A stretch of 64,000 nt of DNA from Zygnema cylindricum (Eukaryota > Streptophyta > Zygnematophyceae > Zygnematales > Zygnemataceae). The translations under genes were made by a program, and so were the position numbers. Where the stretch lies: the NCBI GenBank assembly GCA_037447655.1, contig JBBHKE010003464.1, forward strand, positions 157,431 through 221,430, read 5' to 3'. Positions within the stretch are counted from its first letter, which is position 1, and each line of letters starts with the position of its first letter. Of this stretch, positions 21,157 to 32,600 are shown piece after piece. Under the pieces are notes generated by a model. That model ran no database searches. It was not told the DNA's origin and was given only the letters and a program-made list of their open reading frames with translations.

Positions 21157-22030
21157 TTAGATCAAGACTCCCTCTTCTAAGCTCCCCTCATTTCCCTTCT
21201 TTAAATGCATTGGAGTCGTACAACTATTTGTATCATACAATTGAAAATTTTCAAGCATACTTCCTATTGCTTCTTTTTGATTTTCTTCTCTCAATCCCTC
21301 TCCATTTGAATTCCCAAAATGTACTGCCTCTCCCAAGTCTTTCATTTCAAATCCACTCTTTAGATCCTTTTTCAATCGATTAATTTTCTCCATTTATTAA
21401 CTCAAAACAAGCAAATCATCAACATAGATGGCAATGAAAATTATACCTTCCTCATCCTCAAATAGATAGAATGATCCGAACTTTTTCGGATATATCCCAA
21501 ACTTGTCAAAAACCCGTCCAACTTCTTGTTCCATTGGAGTGGAGCTTGCTTTAGTCCATAAAGAGAGTTTATCAATCTGCACACCTTACTTTCTTCTCCT
21601 TTCTCCACAAATCTTTCTGGTTGTCGCATCTAGGTCACTTCTTGTAATTTTCCGTGTAAAAAAGTAGTTTTGATGTCCATTTGGTGCACTTCCATGTCTT
21701 CCACTGCCGCTAGACTAAGTAGAATTCGGACAGAGCGAAGGTCTCCTCATAATCGATTCCCTCCTTCTGTGTGAATCCCTTTGCCTCTAATCTGGCCTTG
21801 TATCGCTTATTAGTGGTTTCCGGAATAAGTTTCAACTTAAATACTCACTTGCATTCTATCGGCTTTTTGTACGGGGGACAATCCACCAGCTCCCAAGTGC
21901 TTGCTTCCATAATTGAAGCCATCTCATTATTAATGGTTGTCATCTACCTACTACGTTCTGAACAATTAATTGCTTGCGAGTTAGCGAGGGGTTTGCTTAA
22001 ATGTGAGAGCTTAGTTACCTAGTTGTTCAC
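21157..22030 (-). pseudogene. Reverse transcriptase of G, broken
   Basis: Segments run from the CKWVFKL-like start near 21900, through MRQPERFVEKGEESKVCRLI (to 21629) and KQAPLQWNKKLDGFLTSLGY, to FIAIYVDDLLVLS (about 21400). The YVDD catalytic box is intact. Stops and frameshifts occur between most segments. A 20-bp tandem duplication lies upstream in the linker (22262-22303). Confidence 0.88.
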
Positions 22031-23418
22031 TTGTCTCTCTTGAAGTCTCGTACTGCTTCTCCTTTTTCCTTCAAAATCTGATGCTGGAATGGAGGGTAAT
22101 CTCTGATTTTTTCGGATGACTTCATCTTCTCCCCTATCCGTGGAGTCCATCTCCGGACGTTCATCATCCATTTTTGGTCTTTCCTGGTTTTCTTCCTTGG
22201 TTTGAACCGGAAGCTGTGACTACAAGAGAGGGTCACTCTCGGTCAGATATTTCTCTTCCTCTGCAAGGTCAGGCTGAACTGCAAGGTCAGGCTGAACTAC
22301 GGTTCGGTTAGAAGAATCTAAATCTAACTCATTTCCGGATTCAGTTCTAATCTTAACCAGTTTAGTATATTTAAAGGGATCTATGGACTTTTTTCATCCA
22401 TGACTACCAAGTGTTTTACTAGAACAATGTCTTCTCTTTCGAGATAATAAACTGAATATCACTTTACATTTTCATTATACCCAAGTAGGTATCCCGACTT
22501 TCCCCTTGCATCTAACTTCCAATCAGATTTTTTGTGTTTAGACTAAACACTTGACTTCTGAACACCTTTAAGTGTGAAATATTAGTTTTTCTCTCGGTCT
22601 ATCTTTCATAAGGTGTTTGTCCTTTTACTGCCAAGGCAAGGACTTTAATTTTTAAAATAGTTATCATAATTCATAGCTTCTGCCCAAAAAAAAATTCTTA
22701 TCATTTTATCCATCAACATGCTACAAGCACTATCAGTTAATGTGCGATTTAGTCTCTCGGCTACACTGTTTTATTCTGGGTTCGTTGGAACATTTTTTTG
22801 GTGTTGATCCCCTTCATCTTTCAAAAAATCCTCAAACTCATTAGAAGTATATTCCCCCCTATTATCACTCCTCACTCTCTTTATAGGTGTCTCATGAAGT
22901 TTCTCACTCCATGCTTTATACTCTTTAAAATAAACTGACACCTCAGATTTGTTTTTCAAAAAATATACTCTAAATTATCTAGACCGATCATCAGTGATAG
23001 TAAGCATAAATCTTTTCCCTCCAACTGATGGCACTTTTGTCGGTCCCCATATATCAGTATTAACAAGATCTAAGACCTTCTCACCCTTATATGTTGCGCT
23101 TTTTTGGAAAGGCAATCTATGGGCCTTAGCTTGAGCACATCCACTACAATCATCCAAGATCTCATTATCTCCAAAATGTATTCCCTCAACTACACCTAAT
23201 TTTTTCATTTCTTTCAATTTATCTCGGTGCACATGTCCTAACCTTTTATGCGACATCATCAAATCACTTACACCGGCATAGTAAACTCCCATCTTTCCAT
23301 TACTCAAATTCAGCCTAAACATTCCTTTGCTACCCTTTTTCAGGTGTGAGGTACACTTCATTCTCATAGCTAGCAACAAAGACTCATTTCTTAGTATTAG
23401 TCTCAAAACCCTTTTCAT
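22031..23418 (-). pseudogene. Integrase and linker of G, broken
   Basis: From the N terminus: MSHKRLGHVHRDKLKEMKKL is the His pair of the GAG-pre-integrase zinc domain (MSH for the usual MWH). CSGCAQAKAHRLPF supplies the Cys pair. LVNTDIWGPTKVPS carries the first catalytic Asp (22975-23418), RVRSDNRGEYTSNEF the second, and NSVAERLNRTL the Glu after a stop (22720-22960). The downstream linker is degenerate. The D-D-35-E residues can all be found, but not in one frame. Confidence 0.85.
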
Positions 23419-23680
23419 CTAAGACCAACGTAGAGATATGATTCTTGTTCAACTCTGGAATAAAAAAAACATCAGAAAAAGTGACTATGGATGTCTTACC
23501 ATCAACTAAGACTTTCAGATCCACAAATCTCACTAAATTTATGGTTACTATTCTCCCATCCCCGTACTCTATCTTTGCAGTAGGGATCTTTCTCATTTTA
23601 GTAAACAATGGTTTTTTAAAACACATATGCATAGAGGCTCTTGAATAAATAATCCATCCTTATTCAAGAGCTTCTTTTAC
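23384..23680 (-). pseudogene. Protease of G, active site lost
   Basis: The minus strand reads GWIIYSRASMHMC where A1 has GWVVDSGASMHMC. The catalytic Asp and the Gly of the DSG triad are replaced (D to Y, G to R). The rest (KIPTAKIEYGDGRIVTINLV, then SIVTFSDVFFIPELNKNHIS) is recognisable retropepsin. Confidence 0.88.
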
Positions 23681-23689
23681 TCCACCAAA

Positions 23690-24828
23690 AGCACACTTTT
23701 GCCTCCTTGGAATCTCCGACTCACCTTTCACCTCCAGTTCTCGTTGAGGAGAAGTTCTCCATCATCTTCATCGACATCCTCTCCTATAAAGTGTGTTGCC
23801 ACTAATGCCTTTTTCTTTCCTGCGACTGATTTTCCGATTTGCCCCTCCATCAATCTCAACTTTGTCAGTTTAGTACACGCCGCCATGTAATGTCCCGACT
23901 TCTTACAAGAGTGACAGAGCCTTTTTGGAGGCCTTGATCCAAAGTGGTCTGATTAGTTTCCTCTTCCTCCTCCACGAAAGTTTCCATAAGGTTTCTTAAA
24001 ATCCTTATCTCCCCAGCTAGCTCTTGTAGTTAATGCTTGAACGCTCTTTCCTCGTCTCCAAATATCAATTGTGATCTCCCAAACTAAAATTATCCTCACA
24101 AGAGAGTTCCAGATCCATCGATGATCTGGCAAATCGTGAACCTTGTTAACAATGTTTTCATAATCATATGAGAGTTTCATCAACAAAGTATTCACCTTAT
24201 CTTTCACGGTCTCCATTTTTCTTGCACTCTCCAACTCCATACATAACCCGGCCAAGTCATTACAAAAGTATAACATCGTTCCCATTTTGTACACATGTTT
24301 GTACCTTATGATGTACCTGCTTCTGCTGCTGAATCGTACCACTCTTGTAAATGTTGAAAACAGCCTCCCACAACTTGTCCGTCCAGTCCACATAAAGATG
24401 AGATGTAGCAACTCTTTCAGTGAGACGCCCGAGAGTTAAAATGAGTCGCCATAGTGTTGTTGAAATCCCAGATTTCAGTATCATTTGCCTTGGTTCTTTG
24501 GAAATCTACTACCGAAACCGATCTAATAGCCATGGGTGTGAGTTTATCCTTCCCCTTCTCATTCCCTTTGTCCGACACGAAGCTTTACCCAGCGTCCTCT
24601 ACCACCTCTGCCTCCATATACCTTCTTGTGAATCGAGATCCTACGAACCCTAGAGAAACTCAAAATTTTGCAGTTGGAGAAACTCAAAATTTTGCAGTTG
24701 GCCGATGCACAGGACCACTCACAATGCCCCATAGCTGGTTTTCAAACAATGCACCCCACATCATGCTTTCCCAAAATATGAACTATATTCAATTGAAAAT
24801 GGGCACCCTAAAGGGTGGGGCCATAACC
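23690..24828 (-). pseudogene. Gag of G, broken
   Basis: Gag runs from the PBS at 24814-24828 (GGTTATGGCCCCACC, one mismatch to the tRNA complement) to a CCHC knuckle read as CHSCKKSGHYMAAC near 23880. Readable pieces include GTIQQQ-like sequence near 24330 and LYMELE...VNTLLMKL near 24200. A 24-bp tandem duplication (24653-24702) sits near the N terminus. Confidence 0.85.
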
Positions 24829-24929
24829 TGTAATTCTGTGACCTCCGTTTGTCAACAGAATGTCCAGCTTATATGAAGCCTCTAGTATAATATTTGCACT
24901 TTTGACTTTAGCAATGAATAAGTGCCACC
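24829..24929 (-). repeat. 5' LTR of G, gag-proximal piece
   Basis: 101 bp from TGTAATTCTGTGACC to AGTGCCACC match the start of the 3' LTR (18793-18893). The LTR is interrupted here by element C1 and resumes at 39890 after the duplicated ccacc. Confidence 0.9.
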
Positions 24930-26066
24930 TGTTGAAATTTAAGTATTTTCTAGGTCTACATTACGATAGAAATGAGCAGAGGCAATCTGCCTCTAACTCC
25001 TGTCTCCAAGCCCTCAAATTTGACGTAGTCACAAAAGGCTAGATAGGGAGCAAACTCCATGGCTAACAAAGCTTTCTTTAGAGACAGGAGTAGTTATTGG
25101 TAGATTTACTAAAAAAGAGATTGACGGACCCATGATTTGATCATGGTACCTACCGTTTGTCGATCAAGGCGATAGCCGGTAGCGTTATCCTATAGTCTAT
25201 GAACTATGCTAGAGTATGAAGGGTTAGATGTGTATTTAAACAATTATACGTAGGACATTCATTCAACTAGCGAAACTTACATTGGAACATAGAACTTGTT
25301 GAATGTTATAGCACCGCACGAAATAAATGGTGCGAACATTTATGTCAACGACGTATTTTAAAAGGCGATCTAATCGGACGGTCGTGGTAATCGCCGTTGT
25401 TGCGAAAAGTACTTTTTGGCAGTTTTTGCACGCCGCCACTCTGAACGACACGTGGCAACATCTTAATGGTTTAGAGAATCTCTTGAGCGCACGATTAAGA
25501 ATCAGGATGTGACAAAAGTCACTGTTTTGGCCATGCCGTACAAAGACCATACAGAAAGTACTTCCGCACTTGTATTTTATGTACGGTACAATGTTGTGAT
25601 TGGTGTGTACCTCAGTAGTAAGGGGTTTAGAGAGGGTTTTAGGACTTAGATTATTTTGGTAGGTAGCCGCCTCTCTCGTAGAGAGCATCTATAAATATAG
25701 ACAAACTTTGCTATTTAATATCAATTCACCCAGTTGACCATTTTTAGTGATTCTTTTTGCTACAGACTCAAGGGAGTCCAAATAACACATTGGTGTAGTC
25801 GGTCAGTGTTTTTTCTTGCCAGGGTGGCTACATTTCTAAGGGAAAGTCAAAGTAGGTGATTGTGTCCAAAACTCATATTCTAACTTTGCATTATGTGGTG
25901 GAACTGAGCACACAGAAAGTCTTATTTCACTGAGGTGAAGTTGTAGAAGGGTTTTGATTGTCAAAGGGTCAATCATTTGGGTTTGTATCTACTTGGAGTC
26001 GGCACTAACTAGATAAGCTTCTTGAGAGATGCCTACTCCGAGGACCAATGGAGGTCTAAGAGTTCA
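24930..26066 (+). repeat. 5' LTR of C1 (1137 bp)
   Basis: It starts TGTTGAAATTTAAG and ends AGAGTTCA. It includes a TATA-like TATAAATATAG near 25690, an antisense tRNA-like module (about 25125-25205) and a leader hairpin GACTC-AAGG-GAGTC near 25766. The LTR-borne ATG at 26049 is followed by GAG GTC TAA, so the LTR start is now nonsense. The PBS at 26067-26081 reads GGTTATAGGCCCACC, one mismatch that also destroys its ATG. Confidence 0.92.
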
Positions 26067-27018
26067 GGTTATAGGCCCACCATCTAGGGTGCCTATGTTT
26101 GATGGAACAGGCTTAATTTATTGGGAGTTTACAATAGAGGGATTGCTTTTCGAAAAGAACTCATAGGGAATTGTTTCGCTACAAGTGAGGTGTCCGCCAC
26201 CGGGGTTAGGTGGAACTCACTATAAGGATTCATCTGGGGCTTCCCAAAAAACCAATCGGAATTCAAAAGCAACGGAAGGTGAAGGGAAAATTATTGCCAT
26301 AGAAGAGGGAAAAGGAGAAAAGGGGAAAGGAACACTTATGGTGAGGGGAGCTAGAATCTCGGCTACGTTTCCACTTGTAAGGGTTATAACTAAAACTGAA
26401 GAAATTGACAGTAAAATCTGGGAGTATAAATACACTATAGCAAAACATCTCATATTTACATACGTGTATAAGTCCATAGCTATCACTCTTTTATACCTAA
26501 CGAAGTCTTCAGAAATATGGGAAACACTGATTCAGATTTATAAGAGTGAAACTATACAGAGGCAGCAATTAGTAAAACATGAAATAAAGTCCTATGTTTA
26601 TGAAGGCGGTGGCATGATAAAGTTTTGCAATGATATTGCTGCATTATATGTCGAGTTTGCTAGTGCAGGTTATGTAGAATTTTAGGTGAGAAAGATTAAC
26701 ACACTAATCATGAACTACAGTTAGTACCAAGACATAATTCATGATGGGTCAATGGACGCTCCCATGGACTCGGGGCAGCCTGGGGATGCTTTCAGGAAGG
26801 AAAGCACTTTGGAGCTTGATAGGGGAAGTGACAGGGTGAATGCACTGACAGCTGGTGGTGACTCACGGAATTATGATGAGAGGAAAAAAGACAAAGGTAA
26901 ACCTTATCAATCTTTGGTGGAAAGAAAGGGAGAGGAAATGAAAGGGGAGCTTTAGAAAAACTGGTTTGCTTCTTTTGTGGGGAACCGGGTCATTATATGG
27001 AGGAATGCCCTAGTTTGT
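26067..27018 (+). pseudogene. Gag N-terminal half of C1, broken
   Basis: It is homologous to the C2 ORF. Open stretches are 26185-26685, with CPPPGLGGTHYKDSSGASQK, the capsid-like SIAITLLYLTKSSEIWETLI and VYEGGGMIKFCNDIAALYVE, and 26752-26955, with a basic KKDKGKP segment. A zinc knuckle CFFCGEPGHYMEEC lies just before the C2 insertion at 27019. There are stops near 26150 and 26690 and within the basic region. The continuation is at 37736. Confidence 0.88.
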
Positions 27019-28212
27019 TGTTGGAATTCAAGTATTTTCTAGGTCTAGAGATTGCAAAATAAAAAGCAAAATAGTAGATATTGACAGCCTGCCTCTAACT
27101 CCTCCCCAAGTCCCCACACTTGTCGCAGTCACTGGAGACTGGAGAAGGAGTTAGCCATGGCTGCCTGTGCTGTCTAGAAGGAGACAGACAGTTGTTTTAT
27201 AGGGGGTTTTTCTCTAAAAGGAAGTTTTGACAGGGCCAGGATTTGATCCTGGTACCTGCCAATTGTCTTAACCGCAACAGCCGGTAGTCTTAACCAGATA
27301 TTCTAAATTACATTAGATATTACGGGGTATGATGTTTATTTAAACAGTTACAATAATACTAATTCATTTAACTAGAACTATATGCATAGAGCATAGAAAC
27401 AGTTATGTCAAGTACGACGTACGGTACTACTACGAAATAAATACCGCGCAGTTTGTTTGACGCCGGAAAGAATACCGCGCAGGTATTTATGACGGCCACG
27501 ATTGAAACCCAAAATTGATCGGACCGCCGCGAAGGATGCCGAGATCGCGGCGTACGATTTTGGCGGTTTGCGATCACCGCCACATTGCGTGACACGTGGT
27601 AACACTACGTTGGATTGCGGCAACTCCGGAGATTACGGGAACAAATCCGGATATGACACGTGTCGACATTTTGGCCATGTCGTACAATGGCCGTACAGAA
27701 AGTACACCGGCACCTGTACTTTTCTGTACGACACAGTAATTTGATTGGTGCCGTACTTCAGTAGATAGAGTTTTAGAGAGGGAATAGGACTTAGATAAAT
27801 TTTGGATAGGCACTGCCTCTCCCAGAGAGCACCCTGTATAAATGGCAAACTTTGGGCAGCCATAACTATCAATTTACTTGACCATTTTCAGTGATTCTTT
27901 TTGCTGCGGACTCAGGGGAGTCCAGGCTAAACAACGGTGTAGTCGGTCAGAGTTTTTGTCTGCCAGGGTGGCTTTATTTCTAAGGGAAAGTCAAAGTGGG
28001 TGAATGTGTCCAAATCTCATATTCTAACTTTGCATTCTGTGGTGGAACTGAGCACACAGAAAGTGTTATTTCACAAGGGTGAATCTATATTGGGTTTCTG
28101 ACTGTCAAGGGGTCAGTCACTTGGGTTTATATTAACTTGGAGTCGGCACTATCTACATTAGCTTCTTTTGGATCTGCATACTCTGAGGGCCAATGGAGGT
28201 CTCAGAGTTTCA
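27019..28212 (+). repeat. 5' LTR of C2 (1194 bp)
   Basis: It starts TGTTGGAATTCAAG and ends AGAGTTTCA. The U3 hairpin arms CTAACTCCTCCCC and GGAGAAGGAGTTAG flank the conserved ACTTGTCGCAGTCACT. An antisense tRNA-like module lies at 27236-27310, TATAAATGG near 27837 and a GGACTC-AGGG-GAGTCC hairpin near 27908. The gag ATG is at 28193, 20 bp before the LTR end. Confidence 0.95.
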
Positions 28213-28587
28213 GGTTATGGGCCCACCATCTAGGGTGCCTATGTTCGATGGAACAGACTTTACTTATTGGGAGTTTACAATGGCGGGATTGCTTTTCGAG
28301 AAGCACTTATGGGGAATTGTTTCGGGACAAGTGAGATGTCCGCCACCTGGCTTTGGAGGAGCTTACTATGGAGATTCATCTGAGACTGCCCAGAATATCA
28401 TCCGGAGCTCAGATGCATCAGAAGGTGAAGGGAAGAATCTTTCCGTGGATGGGGAAATAGGGGAGAAGGAAAAAGGGACACCTATGGTGAGGGGAGCTAG
28501 GCTCTCAGCTATGGTACCACATGTAGGGATTAAAACTGAAGAAAATGACAGAAAAATATGGGAATACAAAAACACTATAGCAAAACA
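28193..28587 (+). pseudogene. C2 Gag-fusion ORF, N-terminal part (interrupted by A1)
   Basis: The first 131 codons of a 633-codon frame. It starts at the ATG inside the LTR (MEVSEFQVMGPPSRVPMFDG). The second Met (VMGPP) lies inside the primer-binding site and is in the same frame. The stretch is homologous to the N terminus of Gag of A1 and E (TYWEFTMAGLLFEKHLWGIV, CPPPGFGGAYYGDSS). It ends at ...YKNTIAKH, where A1 was inserted. The frame resumes at 35023 without loss. The intact state is inferred by skipping A1. I see no stop in either part. Confidence 0.9.
28213..28227 (+). other. Primer-binding site of C2 (tRNA-iMet anticodon arm type)
   Basis: GGTTATGGGCCCACC lies directly after the LTR. 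It is a perfect 15-nt complement of the plant initiator tRNA-Met anticodon stem-loop as I recall it, and includes an ATG (complement of the CAU anticodon) that is in the gag frame. The same 15 bases occur in A1 (33967-33981, minus) and A3 (50403-50417). Confidence 0.85.
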
Positions 28588-29629
28588 TGTAACTCTGAGA
28601 CCTCCATAAGTCCTCAGAGTGGACAGCTTCCAAGAAGCCTCTAGGATAATCCTGACCCCTTTGTGTTTAAGCAAAAATAACTGCCACCCTGGCAGACAAA
28701 AACGCTGACCAACTTCACCCCTGTGAAGACAAGACTCCCCTGAGTCGATAGCAAAAAGAATCTCTGAATTTGCTCCCCTGAGCAGTAAGTTATGGGGGGT
28801 CAAAGTTGACCTTTTGTACAGAAGCTCTCTGGGAGAGGGGGTCCTATCTTCTAATTTTTCTAAGTCCTATCTCTCTCACAGACTCTATCTACTGATGTAC
28901 GGAACCAATCAGAATTGAGTTCCGTACGTAAAAGTACAGCCGCCGGTGTACTTTATGTACGGAAATTGTACGACATGCCCTAAATGTCGACACATGTCAA
29001 ATCCGGATTCGGTGCCATAATCTCCGGAGATTCTACGATCCAACGGAATTTCGCCACGCGTCATCCGATGTGGCGATGGCCACAAACCGCCGAAATCTTC
29101 CTCCGCGATCTCGGCGCTAATCCCGGCCGTCCGATTAAATTCAGATTTAATCGTGGCCGTAATAAATACATGCGCGGTATTTATTTCACTTCCGAAACAA
29201 ATGCGCGGTATTGATTCGTAATCCGTACTGTCATTCGTACCGGATCTATGTATCCCGTAAATCGTAACAGTTAAATGAATTATCGTACGTATTCCAATTT
29301 ATATAATTATCAAACTACATATCACGTAATACTACTGCTAGATCTAACGGCTAAGGCTACCAGCTATTTCCTGTCTGCCGGCCGGTAGGTTCAAGGATCA
29401 AATCCTGCAGCCGGCACAATCCTTTTAAATAAATAAATAAACCCTAGTATAAAATTCCCCTAAACCTCAGGATAGCCAAGGTAGCCATGGCTCTAGCTTC
29501 CTCTCCAATTTCTCAGTGACTGCGACAAGTTTGAGATTTGGAGAGAGAAGTTAGAGGTAGACTGCCTCGGCTTCTTTCTATATTTCTATTTAGACCTAGA
29601 AAATACTAATAAATCCATTAGTTTCTACA
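28588..29629 (-). repeat. 3' LTR of A1 (1042 bp)
   Basis: In its own orientation it starts TGTAGAAACTAATGG at 29629 and ends AGTTACA at 28588. It retains the LTR ATG (ATGGAGGTC) that the 5' LTR has lost, and has one extra G in a G run near 28842. Confidence 0.96.
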
Positions 29630-29642
29630 CTCCCCTTATTTT
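29630..29642 (-). other. Polypurine tract of A1
   Basis: The minus strand reads AAAATAAGGGGAG between the pol stop and the 3' LTR. It is identical in A4 (156-168), A2 and C2, and serves as primer for plus-strand DNA synthesis. Confidence 0.85.
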
Positions 29643-32600
29643 CTAGTCAATCTTTAATTTCAGACCACACTTCTCCCTGCAAAAAATTAGCTTAGGGGAA
29701 GGCACAGGTTTGGTCATCATATCTGCTACCATCTCACTATCTGGTCTGTACTCTAAACTGATTATTTTGTTTTCTACTTTCTCTCTAACAAAGCTGAGTC
29801 TGATGTCCATGTGTTTGGCTTTAAAATGGTGTTTAGGATTGGCAGAGATAGCGATTGCTGCCTGATTATCACAAAATATTTTCTGCACACCACTCTTAAG
29901 GTGACCAAGCTCACCAAGCAAAGACTTGACCCACATCAATTCTTTTACAGCAGAGCAAGAGGCCATATACTCAGCCTCCATGGTGGACTGAGCAATAACC
30001 TTTTGCTGTTTGCTACTCCAACAGCAAGCCCCATCACCCACATATAATACATATCCAGAAGTACATCTCCTCATCGGAGCATCACCATAACTGGCATCAC
30101 TCCAAGTAGTGATGTCAGTATTCTCCCCACCCAAATGCAACCATAGATCTCTAGTTCCTACCAAGTATCTCAGGACTCTCTTAGCTGCCTCCCAATCCTT
30201 CTTAGTGGGAGCATTTAGACTTCTACTCAGCATTCCTACAGCTGCAGCTAAATCCGGCCGGGTACAATTCATAAAATAGATTAGACTTCCCACTACTTGC
30301 CTGTAAGGAATAGTCTGCATGAACTTCTGTTCATCAGGAGATAATTCCTCGTCTAAGACTATGACTCCTTCTTCCTCACTCCCCTCACTTCCCTTCTTCA
30401 ACTCCATTGGAGTTGTACAACTATTAGCTTTATCCATTTGAAATTTTTCAAGCATGTTCCCTATTGCTTCTTTTTGAGTCAATCTTATAATTTTCCTTTT
30501 TCGGTCTCTCTCTACTTGAATTCCCAAAATATATCTTGCTTCTCCCATATCCTTCATTTCAAATCTCCCCTTAAGATCGGTTTTCAGTTTGTTAATTTTT
30601 TCCATTGATTTACTTAATACAAGCAAATCATCAACATAAATTGCAATAAATATCAAACCTTCCTCATCTTCGAAAACATAGATTGAGTGATCTGAGCTGA
30701 TCCGAATATATCCCAGACCGGTAAGAAACTCATCAAGCTTCTTATTCCATTGTCGAGGTGCCTGTTTCAAACCATAAAGAGATTTAATCAGCCGGCATAC
30801 CTTACTCTCCTCTTCTTCTTCCACAAACCCTTCGGGTTGTCGCATGAAGATCTCCTCTTCCAATTCTCCATGCAAAAAGGCTGTTTTGATGTCCATCTGG
30901 TGCACTTCCATGTCCTCCGCCGCCGCTAAACTGAGAAGTATGCGGACGGAGGGAAATCTGACCACCGGGGCAAAGGTTTCCTCGTAGTCAATTCCTTCCT
31001 TTTGTGTAAATCCCTTTGCCACTAATCTAGCCTTGTAGCGCTCGATTGTGTTATCTGGGTTCAGTTTTAGTTTGAAAACCCACTTACAACCGATTGGTTT
31101 TCGGTTAGGTGGACAGTCCACCAGCTCCCAAGTATCGGCTGCCATGATTGAAGCCATCTCCTCATTGATGGTTGTCTTCCACCGGTTTCTTTCTGGACAA
31201 GTCATCGCCTCTCCATAAGTTTGAGGTTCATCTTGATGAGATAGTTTAGTTACCTTGTTATTAACCTGTTTTTCTTGCAGTCTTTTGCTACTTCTCCTCC
31301 CCCCCTCAAAATCTGAGGCCGGAATAGATGGTTCTCGTGGATTCTTTCGAACAAACTCGGCTTCTCCCCTATCCCTTGATTCCGAATCAATTTCCACCAC
31401 GTCTTCCGCTTCAAGTAGAGTTGTCACTGGAGTTTCCACAGCCGAGTCCTTTTCGGTCTGATTTGTTCCTGCAAGAATGTCATCTTCTCTAAAACCTGGA
31501 TAGTTAGGAAGCTCAAAGTCATCGGAATTTTCTGACTCAAATCTGATTTTTACTGACTTCGTATATTTGAAGGGATCTACTGACTTTCCTTCATCCATAA
31601 CTACTAGATGCTTTACTAAGATTATATCTTCCCTTTTTAGATCATAAACTCTATATCCTTTAACATCTTCATCATATCCTAATAAGTATCCTGGTTTTCC
31701 TTTAGGATCTAGCTTCCAATTAGACCGATCAGTATCTAGACTGAACACTTGACTGCCGAAAACCTTTAAGTGAGATATGTCTGGTTTCCGGCCTGTCCAT
31801 CTCTCATAAGGTGTTTGATCTTTTATAGCTGAAGTAAGAACTCTATTCTTGAGGTAATTAGCACAGTTCATTGCTTCTGCCCAAAACCTTTTCCCTATCC
31901 TTTTATCTGACAACATACTTCTAGCACTATCACTTAGTGTTCTATTTAACCTCTCAGCTACCCCATTCTGTTCAGGATTTTCTGGAACTGTCTTTTGGTG
32001 TTGAACCTCATCTTCCCTCAGAAAATCCTCAAACTGGTTAGAAGTATACTCTCCACCATTGTCACTCCTTACTCTCTTGATTGGAGTTTCATGGAGTTTT
32101 TCGCTCCATGCTTTATATTGTCTAAAACAATCCTCAGCTTCGGACTTGTTTTTCAAAAAATATACCCGGGAATACCGAGACCAATCATCAGTTATAGTCA
32201 TCATAAATCTCTTCCCCCCCGGTGAGGGCACTTTAGCCGGTCCCCAAATATCTGTGTGTACTAGATCTAGAATTTTTTTTCCCTTATAGGTGGCTGACTT
32301 AGGAAAGGGTAATCTGTGTGCTTTACCTTGAGCACATCCACTACAATCACTTATATCATCACTCTCACTGAACTGAATCCCTTCCACCACTCCCATCTTT
32401 TTCATCTCTCTTAACTTATCTAGATTCACATGCCCAAGCCTCTTATGCCACATCATAATATCATGGACACCAGCATAATAAAGTTTCTTCTTTTCATTAC
32501 TAAAGATCAGCCTAAACATCCCATGGCTACCTTTCTCAGCAATGAAATAGACATCATCCTCAAAACTAGCAGTAAAGACTCCTTCCCTAGTGCTAGTAAA

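Noticed and set aside
25263-25688. Minus-strand ORF of 141 codons
   Set aside because: It lies inside the C1 5' LTR, antisense to the element, and is not kept open in the 3' LTR.
29335-29420. Functional tRNA genes at the tRNA-like modules
   Set aside because: A- and B-box-like strings are present, but no acceptor stem or sensible anticodon arm forms and the modules lie inside LTRs.
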